This document shows positions 25,137 to 37,904 of a DNA stretch of 64,000 nt, piece by piece. The notes under the pieces are model-generated. The model was not told where the DNA came from. It made no database searches and saw nothing but the letters and a program-made list of their open reading frames with translations. Where the stretch lies: positions 17,041,629 through 17,105,628 of the forward strand of contig CAKAKS010000032.1 in assembly GCA_916700875.1 (NCBI GenBank), written 5' to 3'. A program made the translations under genes and the position numbers. How positions within the stretch are numbered: position 1 is the stretch's first letter; every line of letters starts with the position of its first letter. The DNA comes from Sebastes aleutianus (lineage: Eukaryota > Chordata > Actinopteri > Perciformes > Sebastidae).

Positions 25137-27405
25137 GTACATCTTGAAGAGGCTCCTTCCTCACCTCTCGGCCTGCACTCACATGCACGTCCACGCTTTA
25201 GTTTTGTCCAGCAAATGTGTTGTTTCAAGCTTCAGTCACTGAAACACAAGCCTTTCCTGCAGTGACCAGACTGCGACCCCACATCGGGTCACATTACTGA
25301 GCAATGGACATGTTTAGATTTTTCACTCCGAAAGAAAACATCATTAGGATCTGAGAGTGGATTTTACTTTTCCCTCATGTCCGCAGCTCAGAGGGAACGG
25401 CCGCCTCCCCCCCCCCAGCAAGGACTGTGGCCTTAGACCTGACCTCCAACCTACTGGCCCTCCACAGTACACACACAAACACACACTTTTGCATTTCAAT
25501 TTTAAACCAGCATTACCGCTTAAACAAGTGCAAACCGTCTCCGAGTGGTCTTTTTTCTCTCTCTTCCATCTGGACTGTCTCCGCTCCAGCAGTTGTCTGA
25601 TCTGACACTCAGCCTGATAATAGGGTCGGGCCCAAGTGAAACCAGAAACAATTTGTTTTGGTCTGAGCTATCATTCCATTTCCCATAAGCCATGCCTCTC
25701 CCTTCTCTCCTCTCAGCCCCTCTTTGTATCTCTTGCCAAGAATTAAAAGGAATGACTTTAGACACAGTTACAAAAAGCAGCTGCTGAGCAACTTTCCTCT
25801 TCAGAAACACACCAAAGGCCATTCCAGATTTACATATCTTATTCCAAATCACAAACTGCATGCCTTTTAGAAAGCCCTGAGGCTGAAACAAGGCCCTTCT
25901 GCTAGCTCAGATGGAGCGGCGTTTTCAGAGCCCTCCTCTGGAATGAATAAGGGAGGAAGTGGAGAGGCCGCACTCACCCTAAGGCAGGAAGTGACATACG
26001 CTCAGTGACGCTAAGCAGCAGTTGTTTTGAATCTTGTAAGACAAAAAGAAAGTTCTTAAGAGCGACGATAGACTGAAGGGGAGAGGATGAGGAAAGGAAA
26101 AAGGTAATTTGATTAAAGTCGTTGCCTACAGCAGCATTTCCAATTCTAAACATGTCCGTCCTAAACCCGCTGATGTAAACACAGCGTGCTCTCTGACCTC
26201 TGCGGTAAACATCTGTTCGGGGATAGGCTTTCACCCTCATTCGAGCACCGCCTGACATGACATTGATGAATATGCTTTTAATCACCAAAAGCAACACATA
26301 AAATGAATCTTCATTATCTACTTAAGCAACTAAGTAAACACCGCTGTCTTGTGAGCACCAAAGCCGCAAGTAAAGCTGTACAAGCGAGCTGTATTGACAC
26401 AAACAAAACGGGAATTTCAAGCTTGTGATTAGTTCGCTGTGAAGTCGTTAATCCACGAGAGTTTACACAAACTATGAGTCTTAGATATCACAGCGGTTTG
26501 GGGTGAAGAGTGTCAAGCTTTGTCCTACTTTATGTCAGAACCAACTCCTCTTCATCACGTCTAATCTGTCCTCAATCTCGCCGCCAAATACGGTTCACGT
26601 TGGTACGGCTCTACTGCATCATCTGAAAACGGAGACAATTGGAGTCTTGGTGCCTCGAGGAGACAGGAGGACATCCCTCAGGAGAAGACCCTTGAAAGGG
26701 CGAGCAGCAGCCGTTGGGTCCGGGGCCTGGGCCTCGTAAAAGAGCCGCAGCCGGCTAGGCCGAGGGGGAGGAAGGAGGCAATTAAAAGACCCGCAAGTGG
26801 CTTGAATGCTGGGCACCAGCTGACTTTTATCGTGTCATGAAATAACTACATGCAAGGGGCAATGGCAAAGACAGAGAGAGGTGGAGAAAGAGAAAGAAGT
26901 TGAGATGGAGGTAGATGAGTGGTGTGACTGTACGCTGGATTGGGGCTCGGCCTGGCTGGACCACCGCTGAGAAAAGGGGAAGGCTATCAAGACAGACGAC
27001 TTCCTACTGGAGTCTGATTATCCCCCGGAGGCCCAAGGAGAGCGCTATAAAAGCCTCCTCATTAAGACCGGACCATTTATAGACGGCTTAATGAGTCTAG
27101 GCCACTAAAAGAAGAGAGGGAACGAGGGACTGATAAAGAGAGTGTCCACTTACTACTTTGGGGTTCCTGTCTCCGCACCTCCATGCACTCAGAGGTCTAG
27201 TCGGAAAATATCACAACAATTCCTTTCGTAGGTAAAAAAATCACGCACAGCCAAGGAGACAAATTCAAACGGAGCATCGTCAGATTATAGATCTTACAAA
27301 GCCAAGAATTTATTTGTCCTGAGCACTGTTGTTGCACAATGGAAGATTCTGTTTTTTATTAATGGCCCCTTTCTGTGTGGAGTTTCATCCTGAAACAGAA
27401 GTCCC
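25137..27405. other. Spacer between inverted elements; possible regulatory block at 26500-27130
   Basis: Unique sequence with no gene. The part at 26640-27110 is repeat-poor and contains AGGCAATTAAAAGACC, CGCTATAAAAGCCTC and CGGCTTAATGAGTC. This gives it the look of a conserved non-coding element, but that is composition only. Confidence 0.35.
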
Positions 27406-28102
27406 TTAAGGCCCTGACACACCAAGCCAACGGTCGGCCATCGGACAGTTTGGGGGCCGTCAGCGAGCGTCCATCGACCTAGTTTTTCCGGTGTGTCCCG
27501 CACTGTTGGCTCTGTTGGAGTTTTTTTTCGGCTGATTCAGCATGTTGAATCGTGGTGGAGCCCGTCGGTGAGAGAAATCACTCTGATTGGCGGTTCAGCT
27601 TAAACAAATCAGTGCATGAGAAGCGGAAGTGAGGAAAGCAAGCAGAGTAAAGTCAAGAAGAAAACACAGAAGAGTCTTCTAATTTTTCATCATCATCATC
27701 ATCTCATCTGATCATTCCAATGCACAGATATTTTCACAACGACACGGCCGTCTGGAATGAAGCTGAGTGGTGAGTGAGAGTGCTGTGAAAATGGCCGGCA
27801 AGCGCCGCTTTGTTTCATGTACGTATCATAACAACGGCTTGTATATCCGCAGTCATCTGTCTTCCGGTTTCCTTTTTTGAATGACAAACACAGACTACCG
27901 GCGACCTGCCCTGCTGGTGTGGAGAGTTATTTCATCTCACGCAGGCGCAGAACATTCTTGCTAACTGGCCGTCGGCTGTGGTCTTTGCAGTGTATTTGGC
28001 TGCAACATGTCGGCCAAAACAAAGGCGACGTGATGCGACGCAACAAGCGGCCTTTGTCGCCGCTAGTACTCTGATGTCAGGTTGGTGTGTCTCCAGCTTT
28101 AA
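27406..28102. mobile_element. TTAA-flanked non-autonomous element, copy B
   Basis: TTAA lies at both 27406-27409 and 28099-28102. The ends GGCCCTGACACACCAA and, on the other strand, AGCTGGAGACACACCAA are imperfect inverted repeats. It is the inverted homologue of 24606-25136; shared words include ATCAGTGCATGAGAAG, CATGTACGTATCATAA and CACGCAGGCGCAGAA. It encodes no intact protein. Confidence 0.75.
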
Positions 28103-30094
28103 AGAAGCAAACATTATGTGAATTGTAGACGTCAAGTGCATGTGTGTCCTTCCGTTTAACCCCAATATATGTTGGAATGCGCTGAAACCTCCCCATGACC
28201 TTTAATACGATTAAGGAGCAGGATAAATGTGCTACTGAGGTAACACTGGTCTCTGATCATAAACCAGAACACTGATTGCTTTCTCAAGTTGCACAACAGC
28301 TCCTTCAATTTTTACACCACGCTTGAAGTCATCACACATTATTTTCTTAGAACAGCCTGCAACAACAACTCACACTTTTTTGCCCAAGAGGCAAAAAACT
28401 GAACTCCAACCAAGTGATTGGATGGGCCCTCAGCATCAGATAAGTCCCACAGTACAAATAGAGCAATGAGCTCCTATAGGTCATTCATCACACCACTCCC
28501 CCTCCAGCTCCATGCATCCTGGTCACCGCCCTCAACGACTGATAAACCACACTGATCCTATCTGAGAACAACAAACGCTACATCTTGACACCAGCTCCTT
28601 TAAAGTCGCCCTAAACACACGCATGCATACGCATTACGTACCCACCTGTGGTAAGTGTGCTCACGTATTTAGACGCACAAATATTCACAAACCACACACA
28701 CTGCTATAATCTTAATTAGAACCAAATGCTCAAATAACTTGTGAATCATTAAAGTAGAAAAGGAGAGAAAAATATCATAAAGCCTTCCTCATTTACACTT
28801 TATCCAACACTATCCTCCAAACCACATTGTAAAATTGCCGTTAAACTAATCATGCAATACTTATAATAATGCAATGCCAATAAATAGTGCAATAAAAGAG
28901 CTGGCAGTAGTCCTGGAGTCCTTTCACTGGGCACTTCTAATGACTGCAGATGGATTGGTCTCTTCACTCACTCGGTGGCACACTGGGTGTTACTCTCCCT
29001 CTCAGAAATAAAGAGGCGTTTTGTTCGAGCAGAAAAGGGCTTTGGGGTGGTATCAGTGCGCCACTTTGTGCCAAGGCAGAGAAAAAGAAGTGAGAGCGAG
29101 TGAGGCAAGAAGAAGTTTAGAAGAGTGAATGATTAATGGCAGCGCTGAGAGCAGTCAGGAAGGGATGAGACACCACAATAAGACGGGATGATTAGAATCT
29201 TACACATTTAATTAGATAGTTCCCCTCCTGCAGATCCTTTTAGCATTTCAATCCAGGTCACAGCATAACGCTGCGACACCCCTGCGAAAGGATATCACGA
29301 AGGAAAATAGTGTCTGACAATCAAAGAATGGCTGAATTCGAGGGAACTTTTTTTTCCTCTTTCAGCCAAACCGTGAAGCACCTTGGAGCATGAAATGTGG
29401 CTCCAATTGTTTCTCTGTGTGTGTATCCACCCATAGCGCTGGAGAAGGGTTATTGGCAGGCAGGAGGAGGGGAGTTTCGGGAGGGGATGCTGAGCTGAGA
29501 ATGCCAGGAATGTCCAGCCCTGTTTACAGCCCGGGCCGGTTCACACCTGCAGGTCAGGGTGCTATCACCAGCCCCGGCCCCTCCTCTCCCTTCTGCCCTC
29601 CTCATTACAAGAGGGTCAAGCTCAGAGGTGACCTAATTAGAAGCTCATTACATCACAGACAATCTCCATTAGCATGCCAAGCTGGCCTGTTAATCCATTA
29701 GCACCACAGAGGCCCCCAGGGCAGCCTTTACATTCCTGCCCCTGTGGCCCTCGCTGAGGGCCCCCGCCACACACAAACACACAGTCGCACACACATCTAT
29801 ACCTATTTTGATGGGGGACACCACACTATTGTTCGGGAAAAAACATGAACAATAGCAAATGCTAATACAATGTTGACCATAGCCTCATCAAACGCATTTA
29901 CAGTACCTTTATATCCTACTATATTGGTCGCCAATGTGCTTCAAGGTGAACTACAGTATCAAGCCTCACTCATTGTTTTAATACCGTTAACGACACATTC
30001 TCAATCCAACTCGTCACACATTGACGCTTTGTCAGACCCATCGGTGTCCTTTTCGGTCGCAGAAACATGTGCTTAATGTTGGGAATTAAACAAA
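28103..30094. other. Intergenic, no gene seen
   Basis: Unique sequence, AT-rich to about 28900, then the candidate regulatory block at 29490-29760. No coding evidence. Confidence 0.45.
29490..29760. promoter_or_regulatory. Candidate conserved non-coding element
   Basis: The most convincing block by eye. It is repeat-free, with CTGTTTACAGC (forkhead-like), TTCACACCTGCAGG (T-box/E-box-like), GTGACCTAATTAG, GCTCATTACATCA, CTCCATTAGCATG and TTAATCCATTAGC in 150 bp. These are closely packed homeodomain and nuclear-receptor-type words. Function and conservation are inferred. Confidence 0.38.
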
Positions 30095-30330
30095 AACACT
30101 TGCTTAGGTTTAGGCAACAAAACCACTTAGTTAGGATTAGGGAAAAACTACATGGTTGGGCTTAAAAGTTCTACGTTTGCACAGTGAAAATGTGACATGA
30201 CGTTGTGAGCACGGGACAGGAATGAACAGCTGATTGTAATGTATAAGTGAAAATTAACGCACGGGACACAAACAGCGGTCTCCTGGATGAAAGCCCTGTG
30301 TTTGTTGGACCCATCCAACTCTCCTCCAGC
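30095..30330 (-). repeat. TTAGGTTTAGG-family fragment
   Basis: CTTAGGTTTAGGCAACAAAAC, TTAGTTAGGATTAGGG and CAGCGGTCTCCTGG-type words match the copy at 44640-45190 in the same orientation. It is shorter and decayed. Confidence 0.65.
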
Positions 30331-31237
30331 CTGCCCTTAGTGTATCTTTTCGCACTTTAAACTATGTCACCACACTCCCGGAGCACGTTCTCTGAGCGTT
30401 TACTGTCGCTGTGGATGGGTTTATTTTGTAGTTAATGGAAAGCCCTTTGCGTCTCATTCTGGCGCTAAAGAATGTCGTGTGCGGCGGTATCACACACCGA
30501 CAGCCGTGACAAAGCCTCGGTATTTGACGCCCTGGGAACTGCGGCGACGGAATGTGTTTTGAAGTTAAGGAGCATCCAACTTTGGCTAAGGTAATACAGC
30601 TTTTCTCACAGGATTTTGTGAGACTGAGGTGCGTGGACCTTGGAACATCTAGGGTGGTCCGGGGGCATGGTCCTCTAGAAGGAGGAAAAAGCTAAATGCA
30701 TCAATCTCGAGCACTTTGAGACAAAATGAAGAGGCTAGATCTATGAAGAACTTTGTGCTCAAGAAAACAATTTAAGCAGACGGGGTACAAGATGGGTCGG
30801 GTGGGTTGCCGACACATTTCCGCAGATCCCTGACGCACTGAGAACAGTCCGCTCTGCTTAATAGACACACCGGGAGCCTCGACCCTCCATCGCAGAGAGA
30901 GAGGGCACACCGCGCAGTGAGTACTCCACGGCCCCGTTGAGCGACGAGGTCCAGGCAAGGGCTGCTGTAAAACTCATGGTCGGAACTGCAAGCCACCTTC
31001 ACTCCAGGCCTTTCCAAACCGACTGCGCGGCCCCACCTGTTGTTAAGTGGAAAATATTTTCGGATCATTATGAAACTGTAGCGGGCTGGATGTCAGAACA
31101 CTTTGATTTCATTTGAATTAGGCTACACAATGGCTGTGATTGGATAAAGGTGCAACACGCCATATAGACATTATCGCCAACGTTCTACCTGGCTTAGACA
31201 TTAACGTTACCACTTTATGACCATAACACCGGAAAGT

Positions 31238-31260
31238 GGGGGGACAAAAAGTGTCCCCCC
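31238..31260. repeat. Perfect 9-bp G/C hairpin
   Basis: GGGGGGACA, loop AAAAG, TGTCCCCCC. Short outer arms CCGGA (31229) and TCCGG (31264) extend the symmetry. Probably a transposon end or centre. Confidence 0.75.
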
Positions 31261-32289
31261 TAGTCCGGCGCCTATGCCTGGGAATGAGAGCAGGCTGACC
31301 CAAAGTTGATGAAATCTAAATATGTACAGTAACTGTAATTTCCTCAAGTAATATTGGTCCTATGAAAGCTCCCATTCAGAGAGACATCACTTTTTTGTTT
31401 TTAGTGGGACCCGGCCAACATGAAAGTTAGCCGTTGCGATGAGGCGGTGATGTCCTGACACTTCAAGGTCTTTAGGCACAGTGGGACAGGCAGAGGAGGG
31501 GGGAAGTGTCAGCTACTTCTGGGCTTTTATACGACTCTGGTCTCCGAGCGGGGCTCCACCTGAGTGTTTTGGCCGGAGAACAGGCTGGAGACAAACTCAA
31601 AACATGTTAGCTCTACTCTGTCTTTCTACATCTGCTGAAGAGCATGTGCTGCTCCAAGATAAACCCTTTCCTCCCCCTTTTGACCATTAGAGAGAAATGA
31701 AAAAAAAAAAAACAACACAAAACTGAAAGTCATATTTCAGCGAGCTGTTTTCTGGCACTGAAATCGCAAAGTTACAACTCCTTTAAATACTTTTGTGTTT
31801 TTGGCCTGCTTGTCATTACCATACACTTCCAAGTGAAGTTTTAAAAAAGTGAAAAATTACCTCTCACAGTAAGGTGCTGAGCTGGAGTCAAGCATGTGTC
31901 GACGAATTTCTCTGCTCTTTTTTTCCACTGTTTACCCCCATAAATGAACTTCCCTTGCTGCGCCTTTGTTGGATAAGGCCTCTAAAGTGCTGGGTGCAGC
32001 TGTGGGGTTGTGGCCCAGTGCTGGGGACTGAAAGAGTCAGTATCTATCTCCTCACTGGGGACCTGGGAGACACTGAGCCCCACTACCTTCCCTTTGAAAC
32101 CTCTCCCCTCTGGTGACTGGCAGACCATACAGTGCTCAGAGCTTTGTAAGTGACTCCATTGTCGGGGGCAGATTGAGAGGAAAAAAGGGGGCTAGCCCTA
32201 GGGATAGAAAAGCAAGGTGAAACAAAAAGGTCTGGCTCTGTGGTCTGAAGAGGGCAGGAACGGATCAAAGGGCTGGGTGCTGACCTGCG

Positions 32290-32760
32290 GCCTTTGTCCG
32301 TCAGACAGCCCTGGCTTCATTTAACCTCTCTCTGGAGGCCGGCAAAGCCCACTGGGATATCGTGCTACACAGAAGCCGTGCCCTATGGGGACATCTCAGT
32401 GCCTCCTCTGCAACCCCCCTGTCTCCTCCTCCACCCCTCCACCTGGGACAATATCACAGGTGAAAGTGGATGGGAGGGGTTGGTCTGCGCTTCGCCCCAA
32501 CCTGTCAGGGATCCACCACAAAAGGGAGCTGAGCCCTCTCTCCGGATGCCCGGCGGCCAAGTCTTACCTTACTACACGGCATTCACATGGCCTCGCTGCC
32601 TCCCTGCCCCGGCTCCGCTGGGAGAGCCACGGCATGGAGGGAATCTGAACAGAGAGGAGCTCTCAGTCGCTCACCTGGGGACGCTAAACCTCAGCTATGT
32701 GGCAAACAAAGGTGAACTTAGTGGATCTCTGCAGCATTGTTTAGTTGGGGAAACTTAAAT
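32290..32760. promoter_or_regulatory. Candidate conserved non-coding element
   Basis: A GC-balanced, repeat-free block. A 154-codon open frame crosses it, but its translation is Pro/Ser-rich with no domain, and overlapping frames are equally open. I treat it as non-coding, possibly regulatory. Confidence 0.25.
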
Positions 32761-33289
32761 CTTCCAGCCTTAATGAACTGTTGAATAGAGCGGATTTTCT
32801 ATGGTTCAAGGGGCCATGTGTGACTTTTAAAAACCTGTCCATCATGCTTTCTATAGGGGCAGGCTAACAAACAGGCTGTGCACAGGATCTGTTATGAGAG
32901 AGTGAAATTAAATGTTCAGCAACTGCACTAAAAGTGATACTACACTATAAGGCCTGTTATCACACAAATTGCTATTGAATAAGTCTTTTTAAGGTTTTAA
33001 GTGAAGGCCCTGCTCATCTCGCTCATCATGAAACTCAAATAGAGGCTACAAGTAAGTGCCTCATAGAGAAAAAGTAGTGGCATTAGAGCAACAGGTGAGC
33101 ATTTCCAAAAGATTTGCCCAACAAAAGCTATTAGCGGGATTACTGGGTCGCTCTGCTCCACCAGAGGTCAAGGTGTGGAGCAGCTGAAGAGGAAGAAGGA
33201 AGCTGGAAATGGGAGGCAAATGGAAGCAGAAGGAGTACCTGCACCGAGATGGGGATGGGGGGTCTAACTATGTTGGGAACGAAAGCGGC

Positions 33290-33720
33290 CAAATCGTCCT
33301 GCTTTCATTAGTGCGCTGAGTGAAGCCTCTGCCGAGGCCTCGATTCCCAAGACTCTCAGATAACAAGTGGCTTCCCACACTGAGGCTTTCTGTTTTCTGT
33401 TTCCTCTCCAATAAAACCGGCCAGAGAGCGGGAGAGAGAGAGAGAGACGGGGGAGCAAGAGTGATAGATGGGTGGGGAAAGGAGAGAGGGGACCCCCTTG
33501 GTCTGCTGTTATCTGTCTAACTCAGTCATTTGGGGGAGGGGGCGGGGGGGGCAGTTTGGTTTATTTTCCCTAAGCCCAATGAATGGCTGCCGACAAGGCA
33601 TTTCTGATGGCCGTGATAAGATATCCCACCCCCGGTGTCCAGCCCCTCTAGCCCCGACCAGACCTCCAGCTCCGGCCTTTCAAGTAACCAGGTTAACCAT
33701 CCTTCCGAGAGCCGGTACTG
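33290..33720. promoter_or_regulatory. Candidate conserved non-coding element
   Basis: Repeat-poor, mixed composition, with CAGATAACAAG, CCAATAAAACC, CCAATGAATGGC and GATAAGATATC (GATA-like) words and a GA tract in the middle. Frames on both strands have no family resemblance. Confidence 0.25.
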
Positions 33721-34514
33721 AAAGACGAAGTAAGGTGGTCTCGCGCTGAAATGCACAAATGTAGCAGACTGAGTGAAAGCGGAAGGCAACGAGTGGAGGT
33801 CACTTATATGACCCCCCACGCACACATAGCAATGCACAGACTGAGACAAAAGCATTCCATAGGCAATGCCAGCCATCCTGTTAGTGATAGGCTCTAGATA
33901 GGGCCTGTATAGGACTCTACTCCACACAGCTGGCTGCTGTATGCAGAGAATGTTGTGTTTGTCTGAGGCCCAGCCACGGCCATATAAATGCAAACATTTT
34001 TGGATGTACAGAGGTCAGTGCTGTTGACTGTTTAACCAGCTGCCAGCTGCTATCATACTGTATGATCATCAACATGTATTCTGTGTATACAGCAGGAATA
34101 GAAAGGCATAAAGAGTCATCACGCATTTGTGATTTGTTTTACATGAATGAAAGGAGGTTCTTCCTCATACTTGCCAACCTTGAGACCTAAAAATAGGGAG
34201 GATTTTGAAATCAGAACGGTGGGTCTGGGGGTCCGCCCCTAGAACATTTTAAGATTCAGAGACTTTATCTCCTGTATTCTGGTGACTTTTGAAAAATTAA
34301 ATAGCAAAATAATAAGTAGCTACAATGCAACAGCATTTTAAATCTTAATTAGTTTTAATTTTACTTTTAATTCTCGGGAAAGAATACAGAATAATTCACC
34401 CCTTTGGTGTGCGAATCTCTAAATGTATAATTTTTTATTAATTCATTCGTTCATTTTTTGCCCCTACTTATTTATTTCTTAGTACTCTCCATTTCTCTCT
34501 CCTTCTCTCACTCA

Positions 34515-34690
34515 CTGAAGGCCCTTTCAGACACAACGTGACAACAGCACCACTGCACTCTGAAACCCGTTATTTACAAAGGCTTGCACCTCGCCACGAC
34601 GGCTTTTCGCTGCCGTCACGCAGACCAACTTTGGGTGCTGCGTGATGTGATGTGCAGTGAGCTCAGCTCAAACTGAGTTGTGTCGCAAGC
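34515..34690 (+). repeat. Possible DNA-transposon end (GGCCCTTTCAGACAC)
   Basis: GAAGGCCCTTTCAGACACAA and the following CpG-bearing text resemble the termini of fish MITEs of the type seen at 24606 and 27406. The partner end was not found. Confidence 0.35.
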
Positions 34691-35112
34691 ATCTCTCTTC
34701 TGCCAGTAAACAACATCAGGTGTAGCTGTATCGTTGTCCGGATGGTAACAGTAAGGCTTATACACGCTGTACAGTGCCAGAAACAGGTTAAGATAAGGAA
34801 AAAAGAAAGTGTGAACATTTGTATTAAATCAGGAGAAATACAGGAGAATTGTGACCCTGGGAGGAAACCGGGAGAGGGCAATGAAAAATGTGAGTGGGAA
34901 AAGAAAGAAAGAAGACTTTGTCACAAAGAATTTGCATTGGTTAAACTCAAAGGAAAGATCTATATATCTGTGGTACAGGTGCCGTCATATGAGCCCAACA
35001 TGGATGGACCGTTTCCTCCGCTCTGTAGAGTAGGCCTGTTTAACGCCACATAAAAAAGAAGTTAGGAGGGAAGGCACAGATGAAATCCAGTGGGGGCAGC
35101 CTTATTACTTCC

Positions 35113-35150
35113 TGTCATATCATCCCTCCTCCCTCACAGATGATATGACA
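35113..35150. repeat. Perfect 12-bp inverted repeat
   Basis: TGTCATATCATC at 35113-35124 and GATGATATGACA at 35139-35150, with a 14-nt loop. It can form a hairpin; no U-tract follows and no function is known. Confidence 0.8.
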
Positions 35151-35500
35151 AGAACACATTCAAATATACACACAGATGTGCATTAAAACGAATTCAAGTG
35201 CAAATACTCGCTCACACAGTCAGAAGCACTCGTACAAATAGGCTGAAAACAAGAACTTCTAATGCTTTCTTGTCAGCACACAGAAAAAGGAATTAAAACT
35301 GAGACACAGTGAGGCAGCATGGGCACAGAAGCTAAACACATGTACACTAAAACACACACAACCACAGCATACTGAGCCAAGCTGCTTCTCATTTAGAGGT
35401 TCCTCCCCAGAGCATGCACACCACCAAATGGTCCTAATCGAACCTCCCCGCTCTGCCCTGTCCGCTCGCCTCACTGATAGCGACTGGAGGACGCGGCAGA

Positions 35501-35521
35501 GGGAGGGAGGGAGGGAGGGAG
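35501..35521 (+). repeat. (GGGA)n microsatellite
   Basis: Five tandem GGGA units within a purine-rich block. Confidence 0.9.
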
Positions 35522-36020
35522 ACGAGGGCGAGCGGGTGTTTGTGTTGGAGAGGTAGGGTGGCAGGGGCGATAAACTGTGACCTTCTCCTCGTACTGCAAC
35601 ATGCCTAATGGCCGCCCTGAGTGCTCCAACTCAAGGTGTCTGAGCCTCTAAATGGAGGGGTATTTTTATCCTCACACACACACACATATTAACAAACACT
35701 GTGAATGGTGTGTATAGCCATGGATGGCTGACGTCCGGGTGCACCACAGGGTGAGGGAGGGCTGGCGAGTTGGCACGCAGCGCTGGCAGTACTCAAGTTC
35801 CTGATAGCTTTCAGGGGCCTTTGATGTTCTTTGCATCCCCCCAGCCCCCTCGCCGCTCCGTCCCCCCCGGCCTCCCCCTCGCAGGAAATTGCATTCTGTC
35901 CGCTGCCACAGCAGATAAATGAGGCAGGAGAGGGGCTGCACACTGTCACCAGCCGACCTGGCCTGTCTCACACTGCAACCTGCAGTGTGTTAGCCGCGTG
36001 TGCTCCTATCCGGCACCCAC

Positions 36021-36042
36021 GGCTGGCTGGCTGGCTGGCTGG
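36021..36042 (+). repeat. (GGCT)n microsatellite
   Basis: Five perfect GGCT units followed by GG. Confidence 0.9.
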
Positions 36043-37484
36043 CCTCGGGGAAAATGCATATGCATGTAAACACACACATGTATGCACAGACACAATTGAT
36101 ATTCTGCAAATTCAACACATACATTAATTAAATAATAAAAATGCATGTATCCAGAGAAAGTAAACTCCCAATAGCAGTGCAAACATGCTACATACATCCT
36201 CCCTTTATCTCTCTGATATTATTAGCTTAAGGATAACAACACTTTTCACGCTTTGCAGCTAGCGTGTCATTTCTGATTACATCATGGGGAGATTCCTGCG
36301 ATCTCTCCGTAGACATTGTCTGGGAATGTCGAGAAAAAACACAGCTAAAAAGGACTGCTCACGCAACGGGGACCCCAGTGGTACTTACGGGGCAATGGAG
36401 GCGACTAGAAATTTACGGGACGTTGCCTATATGAGCATGTGTGTCCGTGCATGTGTGAGATCATGCTTCGTGATGTTTGAGATTGTGTGCAAGCGTGCAC
36501 ACGTGTGTCCATAGGTACATGTGTGAGATCATGGGCGTTTGTGCGAGCGACTGGCCTCAGCCAACAAGTATGTTTGATTAGTGTTGCGCTGCATGCAGCA
36601 GGGTCCGCTGTAGCGAAAATGAGTTACAGCTACAAGGTGATGTCAGTCCTATTGGAACCCAACAGCACAACCCCACCCTCCACGCTAAAAAGGCTTGGAG
36701 GCCTTATACTAGGGGGGCACTAAAAACTACACTGGTGTTCTCAGATGTGTATTCACATATATACGTCAGATATTCCAGCCAAATTCAATTTCCATGTCCA
36801 AATAATGATAAGCATGTCGCTGACCTTGACTCTTATCTTTCTGAGGCTTTATCAAGTTGTTTCAGAGGTATTTTCAGGATGCACTGCCACATTCCCAACT
36901 GTAAAGTTTTATGTTGCGTATGACTCACGGAACATTTATTACTTTAATATATTGTCGATTACCTTCCCACTCAATAGCCCTCCTCATTCCCTCAGTCTAA
37001 CGACTGAAGATGTTTGGCTTTAACTGAAGATAATCTGCTCCATGTTCTGAGCTGCGTGTGGCCTGAACCAAGAGAGAATGTACCAGCCTGCCTAGGACTT
37101 CTGTTTCTTGTTACCCTTCCATGCCCATGCCCACATTAAGACAAACACATTTGAAGAAATTTGACTTTGAAGGTTACGAGTTCTGTCCACAAAAATCTAA
37201 AATCGCTGCACATTAAATCTCTTCTTCTATACCCCTATTTATGATTGTGCATTACCAACTTCATTTGATATCTAATGTATAAATGGCAATAAAGTCAAAC
37301 TCTCAGAGAGGTTTAACAAGGTTTGAAGTACATTTTCTGCAAACCAAAACGTGAATCTATGTGTGTTTCCATCTTTATGCAAATATTGCGTTGCATTTCA
37401 TAATTTTCCATCTAAAATGGCATGTTTGGGGTGTTTTCTTTATGAAGGAATTTGTCTCTTCTGGTCCAAGTGTTTTTATAAGCC

Positions 37485-37883
37485 ACACTGCAAAAAGCCA
37501 CTCTAAAAATAAGTAATAAAGAAATAAAGAACAATGAAAACAATGTGTTTTTGCTTGTAATAAATAAAATAAATCTGCCAATGGGTCAAGTAAAAATTCT
37601 TTTGGCAAGATTTCTTGAAATAAGATCTAATATGTAAGCCTTTCAAGATAAAAAGAGATCTTGAAATGAACTGGGAAAACTCATTTTGAGCTATATTTCT
37701 CTAGTATTAGGAAGTGCTGAGTGTCAAAATAAGCCTGTAATGCTCATAAGTAGTATTTTGTCAACAAGATATTCAAGATGTATTGTCTAAAATCAAGTCC
37801 ATATATCTCACTGAAAGGTTATTTGTTAGGTGATTGTGTCTTATATTAAGTGTTCAGAGATATTTTGACTAGTAATTAGACAA
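37485..37883 (+). repeat. AT-rich interspersed repeat (CACTGCAAAAA start)
   Basis: Starts CACACTGCAAAAAGCCACT, followed by AT-rich text with recurrent AAGAT and CAAGATAT words, as in a common fish DNA-transposon remnant. The right boundary is lost in a TA microsatellite. Confidence 0.5.
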
Positions 37884-37904
37884 ATATATATATATATATA
37901 TATA
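37884..37904 (+). repeat. (AT)n microsatellite
   Basis: About ten AT dinucleotides. Confidence 0.95.

Larger units (their letters stand above)
30331..34514. other. Intergenic, no gene seen
   Basis: Mostly unique sequence holding the hairpin at 31238-31260 and the two candidate regulatory blocks listed. Nothing coding was recognised. Confidence 0.45.
34691..37484. other. Intergenic, no gene seen
   Basis: Unique sequence with the hairpin at 35113-35150 and two microsatellites. A GC-rich stretch at 35560-35960 (for example TGCCTAATGGCCGCC) is repeat-poor and could be regulatory. Open frames are short and unlike known families. Confidence 0.45.

Noticed and set aside
27043..27052. TATA box (CGCTATAAAAGCC)
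   Set aside because: A good match by itself, but no gene lies downstream on either strand, so no promoter is called.
32294..32758. 154-codon open frame
   Set aside because: Low-complexity Pro/Ser-rich translation with overlapping open frames, no splice logic and no family resemblance.
33526..33993. 155-codon - strand frame
   Set aside because: Crosses simple G-rich sequence and has no recognisable domain.
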